Shown: positions 42,618-51,643 of the stretch, piece after piece
How the letters are laid out: each line of letters opens with the position of its first letter
Numbering within the stretch: the first letter of the stretch is position 1
Translations under genes and position numbers: made by a program
NCBI GenBank assembly: GCA_047971685.1
Contig: JBKDZW010000003.1
Coordinates: forward strand, 46,443-110,442
Direction of reading: 5' to 3'
Source of the DNA: JAJXWB01 sp047971685
GTDB taxonomy: Bacteria; Pseudomonadota; Alphaproteobacteria; Rhizobiales; Beijerinckiaceae
DNA: 64,000 nucleotides
The notes under the pieces: model-generated
What the model saw: only the letters and a program-made list of their open reading frames with translations
Told to the model about the DNA's origin: nothing
The model's database searches: none

Positions 42618-42863
42618 TCAGGCTCCGATGGAAATGTTCTGGCCGCCCTCTCCACCTGCGGCCTTGGTCATGGCGGGCGAAGAGGGCTCTGCGGGATGGA
42701 TGGCGAGGGCGCCGACGAGGGGGGCGAGACGCAGCGCGAAGTCTGCGCCGGGAAGGCCGGCGGCGCGCGCCAGCTTGAGTTCGGCAATGACGAACTTTTC
42801 ACCCGCGCTCGACCAGTCCTGCGACTTGAGCGCCGCGATGAAACCGGGCCCGTCCTCGCGCAT
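42618..42863 (-). CDS. Small hypothetical protein of the GTA lysis region
   Basis: An 81-residue soluble protein with an acidic-basic helical N-terminal half (FIAALKSQDWSSAGEKFVIA) and a Gly/Ala-rich tail. The frame stays open upstream to about 42905 and reads helix-like residues (LSPPAQALLEAAIALM) but offers no standard start there, so the ATG at 42863 may not be the true beginning. Function unknown. It lies between the endolysin and the lipoprotein gene. Confidence 0.5.
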   Translation of the reverse strand: MREDGPGFIAALKSQDWSSAGEKFVIAELKLARAAGLPGADFALRLAPLVGALAIHPAEPSSPAMTKAAGGEGGQNISIGA

Positions 42864-42910
42864 GAGCGCAATGGCCGCTTCGAGAAGCGCCTGCGCGGGC
42901 GGCGACAGGC

Positions 42911-43699
42911 CTATTTCGCCGTCTGTGCGGGATCGGACTTTCCCACCGGCGTATTCGTGACGAAGCGCATCGCGATGGCGATGACGCCGGAAACGAAGAA
43001 GGCCGCGCTCGGGCCGATGAGCGCGTTCCAGTCGATCGCGCCGAGATATTGCAGGGCGGCCGGACCTGTCGCGACCGCAAGGCCGATGAGAATGGTGCGA
43101 TAGCCTTTCATGAGATCTGCTCCTTGCAGTTGAAACGAGTTGACGATGCGCGCGGGCATCGGATCAGGAGAAACGATGAGCGCTGCGGGCGTGGTTTCGC
43201 CGGCTGTCGCGGCAAGACGCTCGCCCGGCAGGGCGCCGGTGAGAAACCAGGCGCGGTTGCGCTTGCGGCGGGCGACGAGGCCGGGCACGACGCGCCCGCC
43301 GGCCTTGTTCCAGTCGAGAAATTTTTCTGCCGCCCTTGCCTTGTCGCCGGCCAGATAGGCTTTCAGCAAAGAGGAAGAACGAAAGGCGCCAAGGCCGATA
43401 TTGAAGGCAAGATCGACCAGCGCATCGAATTCGCGCTGAAGCGTCTCGCCCTTTTTCCTGCGCAGCGCCTGGGCGACGCCGCGCTCGAAACTCTCGAGAT
43501 CGCGGGCAAGAATTTCTTCGGCCTCGGCTTGCGTGATGGTCATGCCGGGCACAACGCGCGGCGGGCCTGCGCGCGACGTATGGCCGTAACCGATCGTCCA
43601 GACGCCGACGATATCGCGATAGGCGCGCAAGCGTCGGCCTTCCGAGGGTTGCGTGATCTTGCGGCGGCAGGCCGCCGACATTCTGATTGGCTCTGTCAT
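42911..43699 (-). CDS. Phage-type endolysin (GH24 lysozyme) fused to a holin-like membrane segment
   Basis: A 262-residue protein. Residues 1-150 are a T4/P22-type lysozyme that cleaves peptidoglycan: the catalytic Glu-Asp-Thr triad is seen in QPSEGRRLRAYRDIVGVWTI followed by GYGHT. FNIGLGAFRSSSLLK and WNKAGGRVVPGLVARR are family stretches. After a linker, residues 197-262 hold two hydrophobic helices. An ATG at residue 197 (43111) is preceded by AAGGAG at the right distance, so the membrane part may also be made separately. It serves release of GTA particles by lysis, inferred from context. Confidence 0.85.
   Translation of the reverse strand: MTEPIRMSAACRRKITQPSEGRRLRAYRDIVGVWTIGYGHTSRAGPPRVVPGMTITQAEAEEILARDLESFERGVAQALRRKKGETLQREFDALVDLAFNIGLGAFRSSSLLKAYLAGDKARAAEKFLDWNKAGGRVVPGLVARRKRNRAWFLTGALPGERLAATAGETTPAALIVSPDPMPARIVNSFQLQGADLMKGYRTILIGLAVATGPAALQYLGAIDWNALIGPSAAFFVSGVIAIAMRFVTNTPVGKSDPAQTAK
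43120..43125 (-). promoter_or_regulatory. Internal ribosome binding site for the holin-like segment
   Basis: AAGGAG lies eight bases before the in-frame ATG at 43111 inside the endolysin gene. The site would yield a separate 66-residue two-helix membrane protein. Confidence 0.5.
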
Positions 43700-43798
43700 G
43701 CGTCCTCATCCAGATTTTGCGCGCGACGATGCAGACGCGCATTGCGTCGATGCGCGGCTTGGCTAAATGCAGCTTGGCGAAACGAGTGGAGGGGGCGA

Positions 43799-45367
43799 TC
43801 AGATTTCCGCGCTGACATCGATCCAGCCGGCGGCCGAACCGAAGGTGAGGAACAGCGCCTGGCCCGGCGCGAAACCGGGCGCGCCGCCGACCGTTATTCC
43901 GCCGAAGACGCTCACCGATCGTTTGCTGGCTCGCAAATTGGAGACCCCGGTCGCCGCGATAGGGCTGCTTCCAGTCGCGCTCCAGACGCTCAGATGCGCC
44001 GGGTTTGAAACGCCGACCAGCGCGCCGCCGGCGCGCAATTCGACGGGCAGGTCGAACAATTTTCCCCAGGTTACAGCAGCGCTGTAAGCGGAGACCATTC
44101 CGATGACATCGTGGCCGCCCGCCGCAACGCGGCGGTAGTAATAATGCTGGCAGAGCATCAGTTCGAGCATATGCGGGCGGCGGTCAAAAGCAGTTTCTGC
44201 GTCGCCCGGCTCCAGTTGCGGCCTGAGCACTGCGCCCGTCGAAAATTCGACATTGGTCTGCATGTTCGCGTTCAGATTAGCAGTCGTGAACGGCGCGGGC
44301 GCATAGGCGCCGGAGGCTGTAACGCCCGTTCCCTGCCAGACGCGCGCCTGCGCGGTTCCTGCATGCGAAAGACGGTAGACGCCGCCCTCGATCAGCCGGT
44401 CCTCGATCGGCAGGATCAAGGAGCCGGCCGTGATCGTCAGCGTCACGTCGAGGCCGGTTTGCGCGAAACTATAGGTACAGCCGTTTGCGCCGGCCTTGGC
44501 GCCGTCGTGCCCATAGGCGCCGGGGCCAAGCGTCACGAGGCCCGCGAGATTGCGCTGATTGATCGTAAACCCGGCGTTGCGCAGCCTGTTGCGAAAGCCC
44601 GCCCGCTCAGCGCCACCCCCGTCGCCGCCGCCGGCGGGAAGCTGGGCGGCAGGGACTTTGCCGGCGGCATCGAGCGTCGCCAGCCCGTTGGCCTGGCCCG
44701 CCGTATGCGGCAGCAGGACGAGGCCGGTCGCAGGTTCGACATTGAGCGCCTCGCGCCATGTCGCGCCATCGGCCGAGACTTTTATGCGGAAGCGGTCGTC
44801 TCCCGTCAGGCCGGTTTCCGCACGCCCGGAATAATTGGTCTGATAAATCTGCGAGACTGTCGCAGCGCTCGCGCTCTTGTTGAGCGTCATCCGCAGATCG
44901 CCGGTTCCGCCCTCGCCTGTCGCCTGCGCCGTGAACAGCGCATTGTTGATCTTGACGGCCACGGGATTGGCGGCGTCGGCGACAGCGCCAACGCCCAGAC
45001 GCGACAGATTTTGCAGGCTTTGCAGGCATAGCCCGGCATCCCCCCAGTCTGCGCCGTCGAAGATCAGAAACAGCGCCTCGGTCTCGACATAGGCGCGCCA
45101 TCCCGCACGCGCGGAAAAAAACGCCCAGCCGCCATTGTCGAATGCGGCGACCCGACCAGCCTGCCCCGCGAAGGCGCCGGTTGCGGCAGAGCCCACGAGA
45201 TAAAGGTCGCCTTCGGCGGGCGTTGCAGGCGGCGCAACAACGCCACGCGCCTTGACGGCGAGATGTACGAGCGCGTCGAGCGCTGTCAGCGCCTCGTTAT
45301 GCGTGACGTGTTTTTGCGATTGCGCGGCGTCTATAAAAGGCAGCGCGAGCCTGGTGCTGTTGGACAT
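43799..45367 (-). CDS. DUF2793 family GTA/phage tail-associated protein
   Basis: A 522-residue protein. The first 115 residues are a DUF2793 domain (LPFIDAAQSQKHVTHNEALT, with WAFFSARAGWRAYVE and LFLIFDGADWGDA), found behind GTA tail genes in alphaproteobacteria. The rest is beta-rich and Gly/Ala-rich, ending in a possible receptor-binding or fibre tip region. It probably forms a tail-tip or head fibre that touches recipient cells. It lies six bases after the large tip gene. Confidence 0.8.
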   Translation of the reverse strand: MSNSTRLALPFIDAAQSQKHVTHNEALTALDALVHLAVKARGVVAPPATPAEGDLYLVGSAATGAFAGQAGRVAAFDNGGWAFFSARAGWRAYVETEALFLIFDGADWGDAGLCLQSLQNLSRLGVGAVADAANPVAVKINNALFTAQATGEGGTGDLRMTLNKSASAATVSQIYQTNYSGRAETGLTGDDRFRIKVSADGATWREALNVEPATGLVLLPHTAGQANGLATLDAAGKVPAAQLPAGGGDGGGAERAGFRNRLRNAGFTINQRNLAGLVTLGPGAYGHDGAKAGANGCTYSFAQTGLDVTLTITAGSLILPIEDRLIEGGVYRLSHAGTAQARVWQGTGVTASGAYAPAPFTTANLNANMQTNVEFSTGAVLRPQLEPGDAETAFDRRPHMLELMLCQHYYYRRVAAGGHDVIGMVSAYSAAVTWGKLFDLPVELRAGGALVGVSNPAHLSVWSATGSSPIAATGVSNLRASKRSVSVFGGITVGGAPGFAPGQALFLTFGSAAGWIDVSAEI

Positions 45368-45373
45368 GTCGCC

Positions 45374-48300
45374 TCACTTGACTGGAATGCGGGCCTTGAG
45401 CGGAAAACCTGCGCCGACGGCGTTGCTGAGCTGGACGATCCTGAGATCGAGCGCAGCCGGAATGGTTCCGAAATCGGCGGCGATATCGGCGGCCGCGTAG
45501 AGCAGGAAACTGGCGCTCGACGTCAGTTTGCGCGGAGGGCCGGATGGACGCGCGATCTCGACGACGTAATTTTCCGCGTCTTCGCCGAGCGGGATTTCAA
45601 TCGGCTCCCATGCGTCGGAATCGATACGACCCCGGCGCAGAAAGGAAATTTCAACGCCGTCCGCAACGGCCCACGCGCGCGGGCGCACCGGCGCATAGGG
45701 CATGAGCGCCTTGGCGGAGGGCGTTGCGGCGACCGCGACGAGATTGTCTTCGCCTGCATTGTTGTCGGCCGGTCCGACGCGCAGATCGAGCCTGACGCCG
45801 GCGGAAGAAAGGCCGGCGGCAAGGGGCGTCACGGCGCGGTCGAGCAGGACGACCGTTGCGCCTGCCGGAACAGTGCGCTGCGCCAATTCCTCCTCGCCGC
45901 CCAATCCGCGCAGGAAGCGCGACAGCCGGTAAGTGTGGCGCGCGACAAGTTCGGCTTGCGCGAAGGCGAAGATTTCCCAGGCGCCGTCGGGGCCGCAGAT
46001 CGCCATGACGGCGCGCCCTTCGAGCGCTAGGGCGTCGCCGACGCCTGAAAGCGCGCCTGAATAGAGCCTGACGACGAGCGCGTTTCCACGATCGAAGCGC
46101 GCCACGGGGCCTGGCCCGAACACCTCGAGCGTTTCGCCTATGGTCGCCGGAACGGGCAAGGTCATGACCGGATCGAGCGTTGCGCCGAAATTGCGGTAGA
46201 CATTGAGCGCGCCCGGCCAGGGATCGGCGCAGGCGGCGATATATTGCGTCGTGACGGGCTGATTGCGCGCAATCGCGAGATCGAGAACGACGACATGCGG
46301 AGGTCCGGGCGATCTGACTTTCGTGCGCGCGCGACGCATAAAGGCGGGCGCGGCGCGATCGTAGATCGAGGCGTCGATGGCGCGTGCATGGCATTCGCGC
46401 GCAGCGCCATCCGAAATTCGCACTATTTGCCAGACGCGCCCATTCTGGCCGGGCAAGGCGACGATATCGCCGGGCTCGATCGCCACTGCCCGCGGGCTCA
46501 GGCGAAATTCGAGCGTTTCGCGCGCGCGCCAGGAATCCTCCAGCCAGATATCGGCGATGCGCTGCGCGCTCGCACGATTGGTCATGATCGCCGTTTCGCT
46601 CTCCGCGCGACGGCGCGACCATCCCTCAAGGCGGCGCGACATGACGCTCGCCACTTCGTAATCATTGTCGGCGTCGCCGAAACTCAGCGCGATTTCGTGC
46701 GGCAATTCGCTTTCCTGCGCGCGCGTCAGGCGCACGAGCGCGCCGTCGCGGTCGGGAACGAGATCGTTCTCGGAAAGCGTCAATGCGGGTTTTCGCGCGC
46801 GGCGCAGAAAACGCACGGCGGCGCCCGAAAACACGGGATCGAAGGCGTATGCGCTCGCCAGCGGCTCGATTGCAGCGCGCGCCGACATGGCGCGATCGAG
46901 CACATAGCCATCGACGAAGCCGCGCAGATCGGGGCGCGGCGCCACGGCGCCGGGCTCGATTGCAGGCAAGGCGAGTTCGGCCACCAGTCCATCAAGCGAC
47001 ATGCCTTCGAGGCGCCCGTTCAACCAATGGCCGGTTTCCCAGTTCGGCGCATCGGCCCAGAGCTGGCCGAGATCGGGAAAGGCGGGAAAGGGGCGCGCAT
47101 CCCAGGCCCAGAAGTGAATGCGCGAAACATCCACCATGCGTCCGCCATAGACGGACGAAAGCGGGTTCCATGCGGGGTCGAAGCCCGGCATGGCGGGGTC
47201 GAAACGCGCAACCGTCGCCTCGATGAAGCGCGCCTGCATCAGATCATCCCGATTCCCGCGTGAAAAATGCGGCAGGCCGCCATCGCCGGATTTGACGTCG
47301 GGAAAGACATTGGGCGCATTGGCGCCGCGGTCGACCGCCGGGCAGCCGGTTTCCGTCAGCCAGATCGGTTTGCCTTTCGCGACCCAGCCGGTTGCGTTCG
47401 GCAATTCGAGACCGCCGACGCGCTCGACATGCGCATTCGACCACCAGCCCACCAGATCTTTCTGGCGAAAGGTCCAGGGCTTGCCGAAAGCGTCATCGGC
47501 GATCGGCGTGCGCGTCTGGGTTCTGCGCGCAGCATCGTCGGCGTAAAACCAGTCATAGGCCTCGCCCGCAGCGTGCCGGCGCGTGAGATAGGCAAGATCG
47601 TAGATATCATCGGATTCCTGCGCATCGAGATGGGGGCCGTCGCGCCAGTCCGACAGCGGCCAATAGGCGTCTATGCCGACGAAATCGACCGCGCTCGACG
47701 ACCACACGACATCGAGCGGAAAGCGGACTTCCGCGCTGCCGTCGAGCGCATGCGCGCCATATTCGGTCCAGTCCGCCGCATAGGAGATTTTTGTCGCGCC
47801 GAGTTTCGCCTTCACGTCGGCGGCAAGTTGCGCGAAAGCGTTCGCCGCCGGATAGATTCCCGGCGCCGAGCGCACGCGCGTCAAGGCGACGAATTCCGAG
47901 CCGACGAGAAAGGCGTCGACGCCGCCGGCCTGAACGCAGAGATCCGCGCAATGCAGGATGAAGCGGCGGTAGGACCATTCGCCAGAACCCGGCGTTGCGG
48001 AGCCGAAGAAGGCGACGATCTGCGCGGCGGCTGCGGCCGTTGCGTCCACTGTCGCGGGACGGCCGGGCGCGGGATCGCAGACGATGCGGCCGCGCCAGGG
48101 ATAGGGAGATTGCATCGACGCGCCCGTCCAGGGATCGGGCAGGGAATTGTCGGCTGGAATATCCATCATGACGAAGGGATAGAAAGTCACGGACAAGCCG
48201 CGCGCGCGCAAATCCGCGATGGCCGCAACGACGCTTGCATCGCTCGGCGTGCCGCCGAAGGCCGGGGCTCCATCCGACAGGCTCGCGGTTCGTGCAAAGC

Positions 48301-49255
48301 CGCGCGGAAGGCCGGCGACCGACCAGTCGGCGCCGAAGACGGACGCCATGGTCTTGAAGGAATTGTCGACGCGCGGCGCAACGGTGCAATGGCCTGCGCG
48401 AAGATCGTCGCCGAACCAGGCCACGACCAGCGCAACGCTCTCGAGGTTCGGGCAAAGCGCCTGCACCGCGTCGAGCGAGGCCTGCCAGTCGGTTTTCGCC
48501 CAGGACTGGCTGCGGTTTTCCTGCACGGTCGTTCCGGGGCCGGGATAGCTTGCGTGCAACGTCGGCTGATAACCGAATTCGGTGGCGCCGGGGATGATGT
48601 CGAGCGCGCGGATCATGCGGGCGACGCCTGCGACCGGGCGCACGACCTCGAAAGAAAGCTGCGGAATGCGATTGCCGAAGGCGGCAAGCGGCAAACGCTC
48701 GAACACGACATAGGCAAGGCCGCGATAGGCGGGCGTTGCCTGCGCGCCTTCCACGGCGACGATGAGGGGATCGGGCGTCTGGTCCTCGTCGCCCTTGTAG
48801 ACGCGCATGGTCAGGCTCGTCAGATCGAGCTCCTGACCGTCCGCCCAGATGCGGCGCACGAAGGCGACGGGGCCTTCGCACAGGCCGACCGCGAAATTGG
48901 AGTAATAGCTGTAGGAGACGCCGATTTGCGCGGGGCGCGCGGGACCGGACGCCTTGCCGCCGGAACCGGGCGCATACGTCATATTGGCCTGCTCGATCAG
49001 CCGCGTCGCCCAGATCATCTGGCCGCCGATTCTCGCGCGCCCGTAGACGCGCGGCACGGCGGCGCCTTCCATCGACGCAAGGCCGGCCGCCCTTGAAAGA
49101 CGCGGCCCGATCTCCACGCGCGTCTGGCTTGCCGCGCGCGGCTGCAACAGCGCGCCGCCAAGCCCGCCCAAGGCCTGGCCGGCAAGCGCGCCGAGCGGGC
49201 CGGCGATGAATTCGCCGACCGTGGAGCCCACCGCCGAGAGAATGAGTGTGGCCAT
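45374..49255 (-). CDS. GTA tail tip/host specificity protein with TIM-barrel domain (RcGTA g15-like)
   Basis: A 1293-residue tail-tip (megatron) protein. The N-terminus is glycine-zipper-like (GEFIAGPLGALAGQALGG). A glycoside-hydrolase-like TIM barrel spans roughly residues 400-720 (WTGASMQSPYPWRGR, FLVGSEFVALTRVRSAPG, KISYAADWTEYGAH, VDFVGIDAYWPLSDWRDG, IWLTETGCPAVDRG). The C-terminal third is the phage tail-protein/fibronectin-type region. It closes the tail and probably contacts or digests the recipient surface. The ATG at 49255 was chosen; a longer reading adds 14 residues without similarity. Confidence 0.92.
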   Translation of the reverse strand: MATLILSAVGSTVGEFIAGPLGALAGQALGGLGGALLQPRAASQTRVEIGPRLSRAAGLASMEGAAVPRVYGRARIGGQMIWATRLIEQANMTYAPGSGGKASGPARPAQIGVSYSYYSNFAVGLCEGPVAFVRRIWADGQELDLTSLTMRVYKGDEDQTPDPLIVAVEGAQATPAYRGLAYVVFERLPLAAFGNRIPQLSFEVVRPVAGVARMIRALDIIPGATEFGYQPTLHASYPGPGTTVQENRSQSWAKTDWQASLDAVQALCPNLESVALVVAWFGDDLRAGHCTVAPRVDNSFKTMASVFGADWSVAGLPRGFARTASLSDGAPAFGGTPSDASVVAAIADLRARGLSVTFYPFVMMDIPADNSLPDPWTGASMQSPYPWRGRIVCDPAPGRPATVDATAAAAAQIVAFFGSATPGSGEWSYRRFILHCADLCVQAGGVDAFLVGSEFVALTRVRSAPGIYPAANAFAQLAADVKAKLGATKISYAADWTEYGAHALDGSAEVRFPLDVVWSSSAVDFVGIDAYWPLSDWRDGPHLDAQESDDIYDLAYLTRRHAAGEAYDWFYADDAARRTQTRTPIADDAFGKPWTFRQKDLVGWWSNAHVERVGGLELPNATGWVAKGKPIWLTETGCPAVDRGANAPNVFPDVKSGDGGLPHFSRGNRDDLMQARFIEATVARFDPAMPGFDPAWNPLSSVYGGRMVDVSRIHFWAWDARPFPAFPDLGQLWADAPNWETGHWLNGRLEGMSLDGLVAELALPAIEPGAVAPRPDLRGFVDGYVLDRAMSARAAIEPLASAYAFDPVFSGAAVRFLRRARKPALTLSENDLVPDRDGALVRLTRAQESELPHEIALSFGDADNDYEVASVMSRRLEGWSRRRAESETAIMTNRASAQRIADIWLEDSWRARETLEFRLSPRAVAIEPGDIVALPGQNGRVWQIVRISDGAARECHARAIDASIYDRAAPAFMRRARTKVRSPGPPHVVVLDLAIARNQPVTTQYIAACADPWPGALNVYRNFGATLDPVMTLPVPATIGETLEVFGPGPVARFDRGNALVVRLYSGALSGVGDALALEGRAVMAICGPDGAWEIFAFAQAELVARHTYRLSRFLRGLGGEEELAQRTVPAGATVVLLDRAVTPLAAGLSSAGVRLDLRVGPADNNAGEDNLVAVAATPSAKALMPYAPVRPRAWAVADGVEISFLRRGRIDSDAWEPIEIPLGEDAENYVVEIARPSGPPRKLTSSASFLLYAAADIAADFGTIPAALDLRIVQLSNAVGAGFPLKARIPVK

Positions 49256-49328
49256 GAGAAAAGTCCGGGTTTCACACGAAATCTTGCGCGTCGGCAAATT
49301 CGCGTTTCACATTGCAAGGCGCAGATCG

Positions 49329-49772
49329 CTAGCCGGCGTCTGCGACATCGGGAAAGGCGAAGGCTGCGGCAATGCGCCGCCGCCAGGCGCCAATGGAGAC
49401 TTCCGCGACGCAGGCGCCGTCATGGGCGTGGATCATTTTGCCGGCGCCCGCCGCTATCGCCAGATGCTTGGCGGGCGCGCGCTCGTAAAAACGGAAGACG
49501 AGAACGTCGCCGGCCCGCCATCGCCCGTCCGCGATGCGCCAGAAATGGCGTTCGCCGAGTTCGATGAGCGGCTCGCCGCCGGCCGCCTCCGCCCAGTCCG
49601 GCGAATAGGGCCGCATCGGCTCTGGCTCGGGACCGATGCATTCGCGCCAGACGCCGCGCACGAGCCCGAGACAATCGCAGCCGACGCCCCGCAACGAGGC
49701 CTGATGCCAATAGGGCGTGCCGATCCAGGCGCGCGCGCTGGCGAGGATTGCGGCGCGCTGCACGGCGCTCAC
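49329..49772 (-). CDS. NlpC/P60 family GTA cell-wall peptidase (RcGTA g14-like)
   Basis: A 147-residue cysteine peptidase that cuts peptidoglycan cross-links during DNA entry. WIGTPYWHQASLRGVGCDCL holds the catalytic cysteine (Cys34), and PAKHLAIAAGAG carries the histidine. The start overlaps the end of the DUF2163 gene by four bases (ATGA). Confidence 0.9.
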   Translation of the reverse strand: MSAVQRAAILASARAWIGTPYWHQASLRGVGCDCLGLVRGVWRECIGPEPEPMRPYSPDWAEAAGGEPLIELGERHFWRIADGRWRAGDVLVFRFYERAPAKHLAIAAGAGKMIHAHDGACVAEVSIGAWRRRIAAAFAFPDVADAG

Positions 49773-50650
49773 CGGAACAGGCTTGCGCCGTCCATGGGCG
49801 GTCCCTTGGCGCTGGGATAGGCTGCGACCGCATCATTGCCGGGCATGTGCGGGAAGCCGCGAAAATTGGCGATATTGACGAATTTGGCGGCGCAGGATTG
49901 CGAACTCTTGTCGCAGCCCGCATGCAAGGTCACGCGCTGGCCAGCCGTCAGCAACGACACCGGCGCGCTCCACAGGACGATGCGATCGCCGGCGTCCGCC
50001 TGCTCGTGCAATTTGACGGCATGGCGTTCGCCATTGGCGCCGACCAGCGCGCCATCGGTGAAATAACCCGATGCAAAGCCGGCATCGAGCGCGACAAGAA
50101 ACGCGCCGCCCGTTTCACGTGCAAGAATCGTCGCACCCGTTCTGTATTGCGGCACGGAGAGATCGACCTTGCAGCGCGCATCGCCGAGATCGGCCGTGCA
50201 ATTGCGCTGAAACTGGCGTCCCCTCTCCTCGTCGAAGCGATGGGCGAGCGATCGCAATTCCGCGACGAAGGAATTTTCGGTGCGCCTGACCTCGCCTATC
50301 GTCGCTATATCCATGAGTACGCGGCGCGATGCGTCGCTCCAGTCGACGAGCCATATTTCCACGCTCGCGCCATCGTACAGGCCGGCGTCGAGGTCCGTCT
50401 CGGTCAGCGCCGCGTCGTCGAAGGCGCCATGGACTTCGCCGCCGGCGACCGCAAAGCCCGTCGCGCTCTCGGTCTGGGCGGCGTCGAGCCCCGTGCTCGC
50501 GCGAAAAACCACATCCGCAAAAGCAAGATCGCGGTCGTGATCGGTAAAGCCGAGGATGACGCCGTCGCGTCTGGCCAGACGCCAGCAATGGCAAACCGTC
50601 GTTGCATCGGCGCCGAAGGCGGCGGCCGTCTGCGCATTCATCTCGCGCAT
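49769..50650 (-). CDS. DUF2163/TIGR02218 GTA tail hub protein (RcGTA g13-like)
   Basis: A 293-residue structural protein. HCWRLARRDGVILGFTDHDR near the N-terminus, NCTADLGDARCKVDL (about residue 172) and the C-terminal cysteine cluster AGCDKSSQSCAAKFVNIANF with GFPHMPGND are diagnostic; the cysteines of the GTA hub bind an iron-sulfur cluster in structural work on RcGTA as I recall it. The ATG at 50650 has GAGG upstream. Confidence 0.9.
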   Translation of the reverse strand: MREMNAQTAAAFGADATTVCHCWRLARRDGVILGFTDHDRDLAFADVVFRASTGLDAAQTESATGFAVAGGEVHGAFDDAALTETDLDAGLYDGASVEIWLVDWSDASRRVLMDIATIGEVRRTENSFVAELRSLAHRFDEERGRQFQRNCTADLGDARCKVDLSVPQYRTGATILARETGGAFLVALDAGFASGYFTDGALVGANGERHAVKLHEQADAGDRIVLWSAPVSLLTAGQRVTLHAGCDKSSQSCAAKFVNIANFRGFPHMPGNDAVAAYPSAKGPPMDGASLFR

Positions 50651-50657
50651 GGAAACC

Positions 50658-51290
50658 TCAGGACAATATTTCGAGAACGGGAATTTTCGGAATGTCGCCG
50701 GCCTCGAAACCGGATTGGTCGATTTCGAGGAAGTCGGCGTCGAAACGCGCGGGCGTGTCGAAACGAAAACCTGCCGTGACCGGCGCCCCGGCGGCGGGAG
50801 CGCTTGCAAGCGTCACCAGGCCGGTTGCGCTGTCTACCGAAAATTGCGGATCTGCGATTTCTGCGCCCGCCACCGCCATCCGCACGCTGCCCATCACCGG
50901 TTTTGCAATTTCGCGCGCATAGGGCGCAAAGGCGCCGCCATAGATTTTGACAAGCTGGAAGGTTTTCCTCACGCCGTCGCCCTGCCCCAGCGGCTGATCG
51001 GTCGGCAGCGGCGCCTGGCCGTTTTTCGCGGATGAATGGTCGAACCGGTCGCGCCAGCGAAAACCGTAGAGACGGCCGCGGCGTTCCTCGAAAAATTCGA
51101 CGATCGCCGCGAGATCGGCGAAGGTTTTCACGCCATAGCCCGCCTCCCAGCGCCGGCGCGAACGCGCCCAGCGCGCATTGCGTTTCTCGCGGTTGGAGCC
51201 GAGCGCGACGATCTCGGTGCGTCGCTCCGGGCCGCCGCGCGCGCCCAGAGCGATGTCGAGCGGAAACAATATTTCGTGAAAACCGTTCAT
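50658..51290 (-). CDS. DUF2460/TIGR02217 GTA distal tail protein (RcGTA g12-like)
   Basis: A 210-residue structural protein recognised by FHEILFPLDIALGARGGPER at the N-terminus, ARWARSRRRWEAGYGVKT and GRLYGFRWRDRFDHSS. It forms the distal tail ring between tube and hub. It lies seven bases upstream of the DUF2163 gene in the direction of transcription. Confidence 0.92.
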   Translation of the reverse strand: MNGFHEILFPLDIALGARGGPERRTEIVALGSNREKRNARWARSRRRWEAGYGVKTFADLAAIVEFFEERRGRLYGFRWRDRFDHSSAKNGQAPLPTDQPLGQGDGVRKTFQLVKIYGGAFAPYAREIAKPVMGSVRMAVAGAEIADPQFSVDSATGLVTLASAPAAGAPVTAGFRFDTPARFDADFLEIDQSGFEAGDIPKIPVLEILS

Positions 51291-51388
51291 GATGCGCCTT
51301 TGGCGAAATTTCGCGCTTGATTCAGAACAACGCGCTCTTCGGTGTGCGGCTTAGAGTGATGCGGCAAACAGCAAGGAGACGATCAGGC

Positions 51389-51625
51389 ATGTCGCATGTT
51401 GCGCACGAACTGACGGAAGAATTTCCCGCCAAGGCCCAGATCATTCACGATCTGAAACTTTCCAATGCGCATTTCGCACGGATCGCCGAGCGCTATCACG
51501 AATTGAACCGCGATATTCACCGCATGGAATCGAATGTGGAGCCGGCAGACAATTTCACCGTCGAAAACCTCAAGAAGGAACGTCTCAAGCTGAAGGATGA
51601 GATCGCCGGCTTTATTGGCGATTGA
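51389..51625 (+). CDS. YdcH/DUF465 family small protein, opposite strand inside the GTA cluster
   Basis: A 78-residue helical protein: ELTEEFPAKAQIIHDLKLSN, YHELNRDIHRMES and LKKERLKLKDEIAGFI are the DUF465 pattern. Function unknown; probably a two-helix coiled coil. The ATG at 51389 has AAGGAG eleven bases upstream. It is read against the GTA genes between the tape measure and distal tail genes. Confidence 0.85.
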   Translation: MSHVAHELTEEFPAKAQIIHDLKLSNAHFARIAERYHELNRDIHRMESNVEPADNFTVENLKKERLKLKDEIAGFIGD

Positions 51626-51643
51626 CGCAGGCGGCGACGCGCT

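Noticed and set aside
47267..49096. Plus-strand open frame of 609 codons opposite the GTA tip gene
   Set aside because: Basic, repetitive composition without recognisable domain; the opposite strand encodes the TIM-barrel tip protein.
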